Source of the DNA: Phenylobacterium sp.
Lineage (GTDB): Bacteria > Pseudomonadota > Alphaproteobacteria > Caulobacterales > Caulobacteraceae
Length of the DNA: 46,530 nucleotides
Assembly (NCBI RefSeq): GCF_030646615.1
Contig: NZ_JAUSLG010000063.1
Coordinates: forward strand, 1-46,530
Direction of reading: 5' to 3'
Part shown: positions 32,570 through 40,931 of the stretch, one piece after another
Layout of the letters: every line of letters begins with the position of its first letter
Numbering within the stretch: position 1 is the stretch's first letter
Position numbers and translations under genes: made by a program
The notes under the pieces: generated by a model
What the model saw: the letters and a program-made list of their open reading frames with translations, nothing else
The model's database searches: none
Told to the model about the DNA's origin: nothing

Positions 32570-34443
32570 TCGCGCCGCTCAATCCGTCGCCCCTGATCCT
32601 GCTGGTGGATGACGAGCCAGACATCCTCGTGGCTCTGGAGGACCTGTTCGAAGGCGACTTCCGGGTGAAGGCCGCCCATTCCGGCGCCGAGGCTCTCGAC
32701 GTCCTGGCGGGCGAGCCGGACGTGGCGGTGATCGTTTCCGACCAGCGCATGCCGGAGATGACCGGCGACGTCTTTCTGGGCCAGGCCCGCGGTCTGTCGG
32801 ACGCCGAGGCGATCCTGCTCACCGGCTATGCGGACCTGAGCTCTGTGACCTCGGCCCTCAACAAGGGCGGCATCGTCGGCTACGCCGCCAAGCCCTGGGA
32901 CCCGGAGGCCCTGCGCGCCATGGTGGCCGCCGCCGCCGAGCGCCATCAGCTTCGCCGGGCGCTGAACGAGGAGCGTTCCCTGCTCCGGGGTCTGATGGCC
33001 CACCTGCCCGCGGCCGTGGCGGTCAAGGATCGCAAGGGTCGGTTCGTCCGCATCAACCAGCGCAAGGCCCTGGCGCTGGGGATCGCCGCCGAGCAGGGGC
33101 TGGGGATGACCGAGGTGGAGCTGGGGGCGCACGGTCGCGCCGACGCCGAGGCCCGCGCCATACAGGCGGGCCAGACGGTCGAGGTCCTGGATGAACTGGA
33201 GACCGAGGTCGGGACCCAGTGGCTGGAAACCGCCATCGTGCCCGTGCCCGACGCCGGCGGCGAGATCCGCCACCTGGTGATCGTGGAGCGCGACGTCACC
33301 GACGAGAAGCTGGCCGAGATGCACCTGAGGCAGTCGGACAAGCTGCGCGCCCTGGGCACCCTGGCCGGAGGCGTGGCCCATGACTTCAACAATCTGCTGA
33401 CCGCCATCATCGGCAGTCTGGAGCTGGCCACGCGGCGCCTGGGGGACGAGGCGGCGGTGCGCCGCTATCTCGACAACGCCACCCTGGCCGCCCAGAAGGG
33501 CGCCACCCTGACCCAGCGCCTGCTGGGGTTCAGCCGGCAGACCGAAAGCCGCGGGGCCGAGGTCGTCGACCTTGCCGGGATCCTCACCGAAACTCGCGAT
33601 CTGGTGGAGCGCACCCTGGGCGGCGGCGCCCGGATCAGCTGGAGCGTCGCTTCGGATCTGTGGCGCTCGGCGATCGAGCCCGACCAGTTCGAACTGGCCC
33701 TTCTGAACCTGGCGGTGAACGCCCGCGACGCCATGCCCGATGGCGGACGGATCACCATCTCGGCCTGGAACCAGGAGATCAAGACCGCGCAGCCGGGCCT
33801 GGACCTGGGCGCTGGCGACTATGCCGTGGTGTCGGTGCGCGACACCGGCCCCGGCATGACGCCGGAACTGCTGGCGCGGGTGCTGGAACCCTTCTTCACC
33901 ACCAAACCCGTGGGCAAGGGAACGGGCCTTGGCCTACCCATGGCCTATGGCTTCGCCCAACGTTCCGGCGGCGCGCTGGACATCAGCACCGAGCCTGGTC
34001 AGGGCACGGAGGTGAAGATCTACCTGCCCCGGGCCCAGCCGGAGGCGCCCAGCGCGGCGGTCGAACCGGGCGCCGAGGCGCCGGCGCCCGCCGCCGCCCG
34101 CCGCCGGATCCTGGTGGTCGATGACGAAGCGCCGGTGCGGGCGGTGACCGCGGGCTTCCTGCGCGACTGCGGCCACGAGGTGGTGGAAGCCGACGGCGCC
34201 GAGCCGGCCCTGGTCCAGCTCAGGACCGACGGCCCGTTCGACTTGGCCCTGGTGGACTTCGCCATGCCCGGGGTGAATGGGGTGGAGTTCGCGCGCCGCG
34301 CCAGACCCAGTTGGCCCGACCTGCCCATCGTGCTGCTGACCGGCTATTTCGATGTCGAGGTCCCCGGCGACATCACCCTGGTCCACAAGCCCTTCAGCCA
34401 CGCCACCCTGCAGGCGGCCCTGAACCGGGCCTGGGCTCAGTAG
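32566..34443 (+). CDS. REC-PAS-histidine kinase-REC hybrid sensor
   Basis: 625-residue cytoplasmic hybrid kinase. An N-terminal receiver (Asp59 in VSDQRMPEMTG) is followed by a PAS domain (about 140-250). HisKA has His272 in GGVAHDFNNLL, and the HATPase contains NARDAMPDGG and GTGLGLPMAYGFA. A C-terminal receiver begins at about 514 with ILVVDDE and carries Asp564 in DLALVDFAMPG. It is fully cytoplasmic, so the PAS domain may sense an internal signal. ATG 32566 overlaps the previous stop by 4 bases. The N-terminal receiver resembles those of HD-GYP/HupR-like regulators. Together with the previous gene it closes the operon. It overlaps the convergent flavodoxin gene by 7 bp. A DNA-binding or diguanylate cyclase output is not encoded. 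Confidence 0.92.
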   Translation: MIAPLNPSPLILLVDDEPDILVALEDLFEGDFRVKAAHSGAEALDVLAGEPDVAVIVSDQRMPEMTGDVFLGQARGLSDAEAILLTGYADLSSVTSALNKGGIVGYAAKPWDPEALRAMVAAAAERHQLRRALNEERSLLRGLMAHLPAAVAVKDRKGRFVRINQRKALALGIAAEQGLGMTEVELGAHGRADAEARAIQAGQTVEVLDELETEVGTQWLETAIVPVPDAGGEIRHLVIVERDVTDEKLAEMHLRQSDKLRALGTLAGGVAHDFNNLLTAIIGSLELATRRLGDEAAVRRYLDNATLAAQKGATLTQRLLGFSRQTESRGAEVVDLAGILTETRDLVERTLGGGARISWSVASDLWRSAIEPDQFELALLNLAVNARDAMPDGGRITISAWNQEIKTAQPGLDLGAGDYAVVSVRDTGPGMTPELLARVLEPFFTTKPVGKGTGLGLPMAYGFAQRSGGALDISTEPGQGTEVKIYLPRAQPEAPSAAVEPGAEAPAPAAARRRILVVDDEAPVRAVTAGFLRDCGHEVVEADGAEPALVQLRTDGPFDLALVDFAMPGVNGVEFARRARPSWPDLPIVLLTGYFDVEVPGDITLVHKPFSHATLQAALNRAWAQ

Positions 34444-34928
34444 ATCCCGAGCGCCAGACCGGCCGCCAGCGCCGCGCCAAGTTCGCTGCAGGCCGCAAGC
34501 TCGCCCGCTCCAATGGTCTTCGGCGCCAGGATGGCCTCGGGCGTCTGGGCGTGGGTGCAGACGATGATCGGCTCGGCCACGGCCTTCAGCCGCCAGCCCG
34601 TGGCGATCCGGGCGATCTGGCGCGCGGCGTTCTCGCCATCGCTGCCCGCACAGACCATGATCGCATAGGGGCGGCCTTCGATGCGGCCGAGCACGGGATA
34701 GTAGGTGCGGTCGAAGAAGGCCTTCAGTTCGCCTGAGATGGCCGCCAGGTTCTCCGGCCCGACGAAAAGATAGCCGTCGGCCCCCAGCACATCATCCTCG
34801 CCCGCGCGCTCGGCCTCCCGCAGCCGCACCTCGACCTCGCCGTCGGCGCGGGCGGCGTCAGCCGCAGCCTGCGCCATCTGGCGCGAGCCCCCGGTGCGGG
34901 AGTGATAGACGATCAGGAGGGTCTTCAT
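34437..34928 (-). CDS. Flavodoxin-like / NAD(P)H-dependent oxidoreductase
   Basis: 163-residue flavodoxin-fold protein. LIVYHSRTGGSRQMAQAA (about 5-22) is the FMN phosphate-binding loop, and the later GYLFVGPENLAAISGELKAF segment (about 52-71) is the flavodoxin_2-type binding loop. It is a WrbA-like or flavin-reductase relative; no dedicated partner is nearby. ATG 34928 fits the loop position. It is divergent from the diiron oxidase gene at 35117 and ends convergently with the last hybrid kinase (7 bp overlap). Redox partnership with the diiron protein is possible but unsupported beyond position. Confidence 0.82.
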   Translation of the reverse strand: MKTLLIVYHSRTGGSRQMAQAAADAARADGEVEVRLREAERAGEDDVLGADGYLFVGPENLAAISGELKAFFDRTYYPVLGRIEGRPYAIMVCAGSDGENAARQIARIATGWRLKAVAEPIIVCTHAQTPEAILAPKTIGAGELAACSELGAALAAGLALGIY

Positions 34929-35116
34929 CGGTCGCACCATACCCGTCTGCGGCCTCCATTTGGCGGCGCTGCGGCCTGGAATCTGCCGATTGGCGTCGGC
35001 TACTCGACTCAATGGCGAGGCTTGGGTCGATTTTCGGTGAATCTGGCCCGCTAAACGCCATCCGCGCGGAACCCGCAGACCGGCCAGCGCCTTTCTCCCG
35101 CCAAGAGGAGATTTCC

Positions 35117-36058
35117 ATGGCCATCATCCAGGGCTTGGGCCTTCAGAGCGCCCCCGCGGCAGGTTTCGCCGACCCCAATAGCCTTCACCGCGGACTGGCG
35201 CGGTGGAACCGTAGCCGGCTGTCGCCGTCCGTGCCGCGCCAGGACTGGCGCCTCGAGCTCAGCCGCGACCAGCGGATGCAGCACAAGGAAGGGGAGTTCA
35301 TCGAAGCCTTCCGCGCCCAGGTCCAGGACGCCGTTGCGGCCGTGCCCACCGATCCGGACGGCTTCATCGCCTGGTTCGAAGGGCTCAAGGAAAGTGGCCC
35401 CGGCCAATGGGATCCCCTGTTCGACTGGCTGGCCACCGAGGCGGACATGGACCAGATGCGTTGGTTCCTGACACAGGAGGCCGCCGGCGAGGCTGGCTTC
35501 GACGATCTGGTGGCCATGACCCAGGTCAAGCTGCCGGCCCGGCCGAAACTGGAGCTGGCCCGCAACTATTGGGACGAGATGGGCCGCGGCAATATGGGCG
35601 GCATGCACGGGCCGATGCTCGACATGACGGTCCAGGGGCTTGAGCTTGCCCCGACCATCGAAGGCACCCTGTGGCAATCCCTGGCCCTGGCCAACACCAT
35701 GACGGCCTTCGCGACCACCCGACGATACGCCTATCACTCGGTGGGCGCCTTGGGCGTGGTCGAGCTGACGGCGCCGACAAGGGTCGCCTCCGTCGCCGCG
35801 GGCCTGAAGCGCCTGGGCGCCGCCCCCAAGCTCCGCAAGTATTTCGACCTGCACGCCGTGCTGGATGTGGAGCATTCCAAGGCCTGGAACGCCGAGGCTC
35901 TGATGCCGCTGGCCCAGGAGCACCCCGAAACCCTGCCAGCCATCGCCGAAGGCGCCATCATGCGGCTGCTCTGCGGCGAGCAGTGTTTCGAGGCTTACCG
36001 CGCCTTCCTCTGGGCCGGCGCCCAGACCGGCCAGACGCTCCTGCGGGAGTCGGCCTGA
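35117..36058 (+). CDS. Haem-oxygenase-like diiron oxidase (iron-containing redox enzyme family)
   Basis: 313-residue cytoplasmic helical protein of the haem-oxygenase-like diiron (HDO) type. It shows YWDEMGRGNMGGMHGPML (Glu154 and His164), VVELTAP (Glu216) and LHAVLDVEHSKAW (His246, Asp250 and His253), a spacing like that of the metal ligands in the family; Glu121 may be another. Related enzymes cleave or oxidise fatty acids and amino acids, but the substrate here is unknown. AGAGGAG at 35104-35110 fixes the ATG at 35117. The open frame upstream to 35012 has no support. It is divergent from the flavodoxin gene and 17 bp from the convergent M20 gene, so it is probably a single transcription unit. 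Confidence 0.82.
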   Translation: MAIIQGLGLQSAPAAGFADPNSLHRGLARWNRSRLSPSVPRQDWRLELSRDQRMQHKEGEFIEAFRAQVQDAVAAVPTDPDGFIAWFEGLKESGPGQWDPLFDWLATEADMDQMRWFLTQEAAGEAGFDDLVAMTQVKLPARPKLELARNYWDEMGRGNMGGMHGPMLDMTVQGLELAPTIEGTLWQSLALANTMTAFATTRRYAYHSVGALGVVELTAPTRVASVAAGLKRLGAAPKLRKYFDLHAVLDVEHSKAWNAEALMPLAQEHPETLPAIAEGAIMRLLCGEQCFEAYRAFLWAGAQTGQTLLRESA

Positions 36059-36075
36059 CCGGCCTTAAGAAGTGC

Positions 36076-37548
36076 TCAGTCGCCCTTGGACGAATTGCGG
36101 TAGTCCAGCGGCGGAGCGCGGTCGCCGACCATGGCCTCGTAGGTGAAGTCACCGCCGCGGCGCTCGTTGAGTTCGGCCTTGGCGGTTTCGATCAGCTCGG
36201 GTTCGCGCAGCAGTCGGGCGCCGGCCAGGGCGATCGTCTTGGCCGCCACCTCGGCGCCCTTGGAGCCAATGCTCATGCCGCCGGCGGCCACCGCCTGCCA
36301 GCTGTGGGCTGGCGTGCCGGGGACCCAGGTGGCCGCACCCATGCCGGCGGTCGGCGTGACCCAGCTCACATCGGCCACGTCGGTGGAGCCGCCGCCCCCG
36401 CCGCCGCTGGAATAGGGTCGGATCTCACTGACCGGGGGCGCCTTGGCGCCGGCCGGGAGCTGGGCGCTCATGGCCTCGGCGAAGGCCTTTTCCTCGGCGG
36501 TCCACACCGGCGGCCCGACCTCGCGCAGGGCCTGGTCCATCACCATGCCCAGGGTGTCGTTGACCAGCATGTTGTAGACGCCGCCGGTCTGCTCGAAGCT
36601 GACGCTCGTCTCCGTGGCCATGGCCGCACCCTCGGCGGCCTTCTGCATGCGGGCGAAGACGTCGCGGACGACCTGGGGATCGGTGTGGCGGACGTAGTAG
36701 TAGACCTCGGCCTTGTCCGGCACGACATTGGGCGCGGTGCCGCCATCGGTCACCACATAGTGGATGCGGGTCCCGTCGGGGATGTGCTCGCGCAGATAGT
36801 TCACCGACACGTTCATGATCTCGACCCCGTCCAGGGCCGAGCGCCCGCGGAAGGGGGCGGCCGACGCGTGGGCCGAAGCGCCGGCGAAGCGGAACTTGCC
36901 GGAGATATTGGCCAGGGACACGCCCTGGGCCGCGCTATTGCCGTCGCTCGGGTGCCAGTGGAGCGTGGCGTCCACATCCTCGAACAGGCCTTCGCGGACC
37001 ATATAGACCTTGCCTGAACCGCCCTCCTCGGCCGGCGTGCCATAGACGCGGATTTCGCCGGCCACATTGTTGGCCTTCATCCAGGCCGCCAGGCTCTGGG
37101 CGGCGGCGACAGAGGCCGCGCCGAACAGGTGGTGACCGCAGGCATGACCGGCGATCTGGCCGGCGATCGGCGCGCGCTCGGGCTTCGCTTCCTGGGCCAG
37201 GCCCGGCAGGGCGTCAAATTCGGCGAGGATGGCGATCACCGGACCGTCGCCATTCTTGAAGCTGGCGACGAAGGCTGTGGGCATGCCCGCCACCCCGGCC
37301 TCGACCGTGAAGCCGGCGGACTTCAGTTCCGACTGCAGCAGGGCCGAACTCTTCGTCTCCTGATAGCCGACCTCGGCATATTCCCAGATCTGATGGGCCA
37401 CCTCGGCCATCCGCGGCGCGCCCTGCTCGACGCTGGCGATCAGGGTCTGGCTGTCCTGCGGGGTGACCTGGGCGGCGACGGGAACAGCAGACAGCGCCAG
37501 GCAAAGGCTGGCGGCGCTCATCAGGGCGATCTTGCGGGCGGCGCGCAT
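36076..37548 (-). CDS. Secreted M20-family peptidase/amidohydrolase (AbgB-like)
   Basis: 490-residue zinc hydrolase with a signal peptide (residues 1-26, cleaved after VAA). Metal-binding motifs are GHACGHH (about 134-140), PAEEGGSGK (Glu174/175) and HWHP (about 197-200). The dimerisation domain follows, and a later SSGGGGGG glycine run near 405-412 is a poly-Gly loop. Members of this family cleave aminoacyl or acyl-amino acid amides such as p-aminobenzoyl-glutamate. ATG 37548 starts the signal peptide. It is 125 bp downstream of the TonB receptor on the same strand, so together with the amidohydrolase it likely processes peptides or amides imported through the receptor (inference). Confidence 0.88.
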   Translation of the reverse strand: MRAARKIALMSAASLCLALSAVPVAAQVTPQDSQTLIASVEQGAPRMAEVAHQIWEYAEVGYQETKSSALLQSELKSAGFTVEAGVAGMPTAFVASFKNGDGPVIAILAEFDALPGLAQEAKPERAPIAGQIAGHACGHHLFGAASVAAAQSLAAWMKANNVAGEIRVYGTPAEEGGSGKVYMVREGLFEDVDATLHWHPSDGNSAAQGVSLANISGKFRFAGASAHASAAPFRGRSALDGVEIMNVSVNYLREHIPDGTRIHYVVTDGGTAPNVVPDKAEVYYYVRHTDPQVVRDVFARMQKAAEGAAMATETSVSFEQTGGVYNMLVNDTLGMVMDQALREVGPPVWTAEEKAFAEAMSAQLPAGAKAPPVSEIRPYSSGGGGGGSTDVADVSWVTPTAGMGAATWVPGTPAHSWQAVAAGGMSIGSKGAEVAAKTIALAGARLLREPELIETAKAELNERRGGDFTYEAMVGDRAPPLDYRNSSKGD

Positions 37549-37628
37549 GGGAGAACTCCAGGGGAACAAGTGAACCAGGGGCTGACGCCCCGCCTGCCCC
37601 CCATCGTCTGCCGATCGGGGGCCGATAC

Positions 37629-37670
37629 AAGCCTGTGCGGACGCCCCCAAGAGGGAGCGCCCGCACGCTT
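37629..37670 (-). terminator. Long hairpin after the TonB receptor gene
   Basis: A long, regularly interrupted stem starts 3 nt after the receptor stop (37674). Arms are AAGC (37629-37632), GTGCGG (37635-37640), CGC and CCC, pairing with GGG, GCG, CCGCAC (37661-37666) and GCTT (37667-37670), with single A/C mismatches and the loop AAGA (37649-37652). No clear T-run follows. It probably acts as a 3'-end hairpin that reduces read-through into the M20 gene or stabilises the receptor transcript. Confidence 0.55.
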
Positions 37671-37673
37671 GGC

Positions 37674-40600
37674 CTAGAACGTCTTGCGAACGCTCACATA
37701 CCAGTAGCGGCTATAGGGCGTGTAGAGCTCGCCCAGGTAACCGTCGGACGCCAGAGGGGGCTTCTCGTCGGTCAGATTGCGGACGCCGAGACGGAGCCGG
37801 GTATTGGCGGCCATGCCGTCCACGAACTCGTACTGCCCATAGAGGTTCGCCGTCACCTGGCTATCGACGATCCACGGGTCACCGGCCGCGTCGATCAGGC
37901 CGAAGTCCTGGACGTCGCCGATGTACTGGGTGAACGCGCCGACGGTGAACTGCTCGTAGCGCCAGGTGGCCGAGGCCGACCACTTCCACTCCGGCCGGCC
38001 TTCGTCGCGGACCAGATCGCCACCGCCCGAGATATCGACGCCGGGATTGATCTCCCCGGCCGCCTGAGCATCGAGCAGCGCCTGGATGGCCGGCGACGGC
38101 TGGCGGTAGAACTTGATCAGATGGGCGGCGTTGACGCTGGCCGAGAAGTCGCCGAAGCGGGTGCCGTTGAGGCTCCAGGCCACGCCGAAGTCGAGGCCAC
38201 GGGCCTCCTGCGGCAACAGGTTCTGGTACTGGTCATTGACGTACAGCACCTGGCCGACCGGGTTCAGGCCCGTGCCGGCGAAGGCCGCCACATCGTCCGG
38301 GGTCGGATCGGCGCGGATCACGTCGGGATTGCTCGAACCCTGGGTACGCAGGAGGTAGTCGAGGATCAGGGCGTTGCCCTCGCCGAACAGGCCGACGATG
38401 CCCTCCTGCTTCACGCGCCAGTAGTCGACGGTGAAGATGAAGTTCCCGACTTCCGAGGGCAGGAACTGGGGTTCGAAGACGACCCCGGCCCCCCAGGTTT
38501 CCGACTCTTCCGGCTGCAGGTCCTGGTTGCCCGCCCGTTGCGCCGTGGTGGCGCCCGAGCGCGAGCAGGCCGAGAAGCTGGTGATCCGACCGGCGCGCAG
38601 ATCGGCCTCGCAGCGGATGAAGTCGGTGCGGGTGTTGGAGCGCGTCACCAGGGTGGCGTTGACCTGCTCCAGGTTCGGCGCCTTGAAGCCCTGCGCCCAG
38701 GAGCCGCGGAACCGCAGGCCGTCGACCACGTCCCAGGCCACGGCGACCTTGGGCTTGGCGACGGAGCCGGCGTCGCTGAAGTCCTCGAAGCGACCGGCCA
38801 GCTGCATCTCGACGCTCTGGACCAGCGGGATGTTCATGTCCGGCGAGATCACCGGCACGCCGAACTCGATGAAGGCCGAGGCGACGGTGCGCGAGCCCTT
38901 GGTGTCGGGCGACGGACTGGTGCCGATCAGGTCGCCGGTATAGGCGACGCCGGTCACCGCATCGGTGAAGTTGATCGTGCCGTCCACGCGGCCGTCACGG
39001 TCGTCCTTCTGGGTCTCACGGCGGTACTCGACGCCGAGCGCCATGCCCACCTCCCCGGCCGGCAGGGCGAAGAGGTCGGGACGCGAAATCTTGAAGTCGG
39101 CCAGGGCCAGCGAGCTGGTGTTGCGGCGGACGGTCTTGATCCGGATCGCATCAAGCGCGGCCTGGCTGCTCGGGGCCGTATCGGCCAGGCTGGTGTTCAG
39201 AAGGTTGGCCCCGTTGAAGGGGTTGTAGGCGTCCGGGGTGGACAGGGAGAGCTGCTGCTGCAGCAGGGTGGCGCTGACGCCGTCGGAAACGTCCTCGACC
39301 TCGGCCTTGGAATAGAGCAGCGCCCCTTCCCAGTTGAAGCCGAACCGCTCGCCCCGCAGGCCCACCAGGGCGCGCCATTGCGAGTTCTCCACATCGACCT
39401 GATTGGGGCCGAGATCCGAGAAGTTGTAGGTCCGGATCGTCACGGCCCGGCCGCTGGCCGGCGCGTCGATGCCGCTCAGGCGGTTCGGATTGACCGCGCC
39501 ATTGGCGAAGGTGGTCGGGCCGAAGGGGTTGTAATAGCTCGAGGCCGGCATGGTGATCGGCATCGAGGACAGCGTGCCGGTCGAGGTCTGGGTGCTCTTG
39601 GTCGTGGCCGTATAGTAGCCGAGTTCGCCAAAGCCCGTGATCTCGTCGGTGAGGTCGTAATTGCCGGTCAGGAACAGGTTCACCCGCTCGACCTGGGGGA
39701 TCACCGTGGTGTTGTAGGCGGCCGGGGAGTCGAAGCGCAGGTCGCGGTCGGCCGCAGCCGTGGCGATGGCGCCGTCATCCAGGCAGATGTCGCCGTTCAA
39801 GGGCGCCGAGCAGCCGGCGAAGGTCGAGGGCTGGACGTGGAAGAAGCCGGCCGTCGACGTCACCAGAGCGCCGTTGCGGCGCACGGCGCCGTCGGCCTGG
39901 AAATAGCCCCAGGGGGTGACGGTGCTGCGGCTGTCGAGGGAGGTGGCGCCGTCGAACCGGGTGCCGGCGAACAGCGGCCGGCGGTCGAGGGAAGCGGTGT
40001 AGTCCTGGTCCTGTGCGTCGAGGGCCGTGCGGTCGGTATAGCTGGCGAAGACCGTGACATTGCCGCGGTTGAAGTTGCGGCCAAACAGCGCCGACAGGTC
40101 GGTCTGGCGCAGGCCCGTGCCCTCGGCGCCGCCGTACTGGGCGTCCAGGGTCAGGCCGTCATAGTCGGTCCGCAGCACGGTGTTGACCACGCCGGCCACC
40201 GCGTCCGACCCATAGAGGGCGGCCGCGCCGTCCCGCAGGACTTCGAGGCGCTGCAGCCCGTTCACCGGAATGGCGTTGGTGTTGTAGGTGAGGACGGGAA
40301 CCAGGTTCTCGTCGGCGCGGCTGGAGGGGTGGGTCACCACCCGGCGGCCGTTCAGCAGGACCAGCGTGTTGCCGACCCCCAGGTTGCGCAGGTTCACCGA
40401 GCCCACGTCACCGCGGGCGCTGTTGCTGGAATTGGGCAGATAGCTGGAGTTGAAGCTCACATCGCCCATCTGCGGGATGGAGCGGAACAGCTCGTCACCG
40501 GAGGCCGCGGCCACCGACTGCAGTTCGTCCTGGCCGAGCACCGTAACCGGCACGGCCTCGGTGATTTTCGAGCCCTGGACCTGCGAACCGATGACGACGA

Positions 40601-40709
40601 TTTCGTCGACCGTGTTGTCCGCCGTCTGGGCGAGGGCTCCGCTGGCGCCGAACGCGCAGAGCATGGTGGTTCCGAGCAGCCTGCGCCGCCCCCAGGACTT
40701 GAAGTTCAT
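37674..40709 (-). CDS. TonB-dependent receptor
   Basis: 1011-residue outer-membrane active transporter. Residues 1 to about 32 form a signal peptide (LCAFGASGALAQ). The TonB box-like DEIVVIGS lies just after, then the plug domain (about 45-180) with LRNLGVGNTLVLLNGRRV and GLQRLEVLRDGAAALYGSDAVAG, the latter diagnostic for the plug. The rest is a 22-strand barrel ending in the aromatic C-terminus YSRYWYVSVRKTF. ATG 40709 places the signal peptide at the N-terminus. It lies between a secreted amidohydrolase (upstream) and a secreted M20 hydrolase (downstream) on the same strand, a common scavenging arrangement in Caulobacteraceae. Substrate is probably a peptide or modified amino acid. No anti-sigma or ECF gene is adjacent. 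Confidence 0.93.
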   Translation of the reverse strand: MNFKSWGRRRLLGTTMLCAFGASGALAQTADNTVDEIVVIGSQVQGSKITEAVPVTVLGQDELQSVAAASGDELFRSIPQMGDVSFNSSYLPNSSNSARGDVGSVNLRNLGVGNTLVLLNGRRVVTHPSSRADENLVPVLTYNTNAIPVNGLQRLEVLRDGAAALYGSDAVAGVVNTVLRTDYDGLTLDAQYGGAEGTGLRQTDLSALFGRNFNRGNVTVFASYTDRTALDAQDQDYTASLDRRPLFAGTRFDGATSLDSRSTVTPWGYFQADGAVRRNGALVTSTAGFFHVQPSTFAGCSAPLNGDICLDDGAIATAAADRDLRFDSPAAYNTTVIPQVERVNLFLTGNYDLTDEITGFGELGYYTATTKSTQTSTGTLSSMPITMPASSYYNPFGPTTFANGAVNPNRLSGIDAPASGRAVTIRTYNFSDLGPNQVDVENSQWRALVGLRGERFGFNWEGALLYSKAEVEDVSDGVSATLLQQQLSLSTPDAYNPFNGANLLNTSLADTAPSSQAALDAIRIKTVRRNTSSLALADFKISRPDLFALPAGEVGMALGVEYRRETQKDDRDGRVDGTINFTDAVTGVAYTGDLIGTSPSPDTKGSRTVASAFIEFGVPVISPDMNIPLVQSVEMQLAGRFEDFSDAGSVAKPKVAVAWDVVDGLRFRGSWAQGFKAPNLEQVNATLVTRSNTRTDFIRCEADLRAGRITSFSACSRSGATTAQRAGNQDLQPEESETWGAGVVFEPQFLPSEVGNFIFTVDYWRVKQEGIVGLFGEGNALILDYLLRTQGSSNPDVIRADPTPDDVAAFAGTGLNPVGQVLYVNDQYQNLLPQEARGLDFGVAWSLNGTRFGDFSASVNAAHLIKFYRQPSPAIQALLDAQAAGEINPGVDISGGGDLVRDEGRPEWKWSASATWRYEQFTVGAFTQYIGDVQDFGLIDAAGDPWIVDSQVTANLYGQYEFVDGMAANTRLRLGVRNLTDEKPPLASDGYLGELYTPYSRYWYVSVRKTF

Positions 40710-40839
40710 GGTGATCCCCTTCGATCCTTGTGCTGGAGATCGACGTTTCCCGATCTTCACAGCTGCCGACTCCGCGAATACGCGGCGGGGGAAATCTAGC
40801 GCCGTTATAAGAGGCAGCCCGACACCATTTGGCCACACT

Positions 40840-40877
40840 GCTGCATATTCGAGCGTTTAGGCGCTCAAATATGCAGC
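40840..40877. promoter_or_regulatory. 16-bp inverted repeat upstream of the TonB receptor gene
   Basis: GCTGCATATTCGAGCG (40840-40855) and CGCTCAAATATGCAGC (40862-40877) form 16-bp arms with one mismatch and a 6-nt spacer. The region is AT-richer than its surroundings. A TATAAC hexamer on the minus strand (40809-40804) could be the -10 of the receptor promoter, placing the repeat near -43 to -80, centred around -61. That is the spacing of a class I activator site, or it may be a repressor dimer site. Regulator unknown. Confidence 0.5.
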
Positions 40878-40906
40878 GATTTCGCCTCATTTCAGCGGAT
40901 TTTGCC

Positions 40907-40931
40907 GATCAACAGTCGGTGATCGTTGATC
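40907..40931. terminator. Inverted repeat at the end of the amidohydrolase gene
   Basis: GATCAAC (40907-40913) and GTTGATC (40925-40931) form a perfect 7-bp repeat with an 11-nt loop that begins within the amidohydrolase stop codon (40930-40932). On the minus strand GGCAAAATCC follows. It may act as a weak terminator between the amidohydrolase and the receptor, but lacks a T-run. Confidence 0.35.

Noticed and set aside
37635..40799. Very long open frame on the plus strand opposite the TonB receptor gene
   Set aside because: Antisense open frames are expected in GC-rich DNA. The translation is low-complexity Gly/Arg/Val/His with no domain, and the minus-strand receptor is unmistakable.
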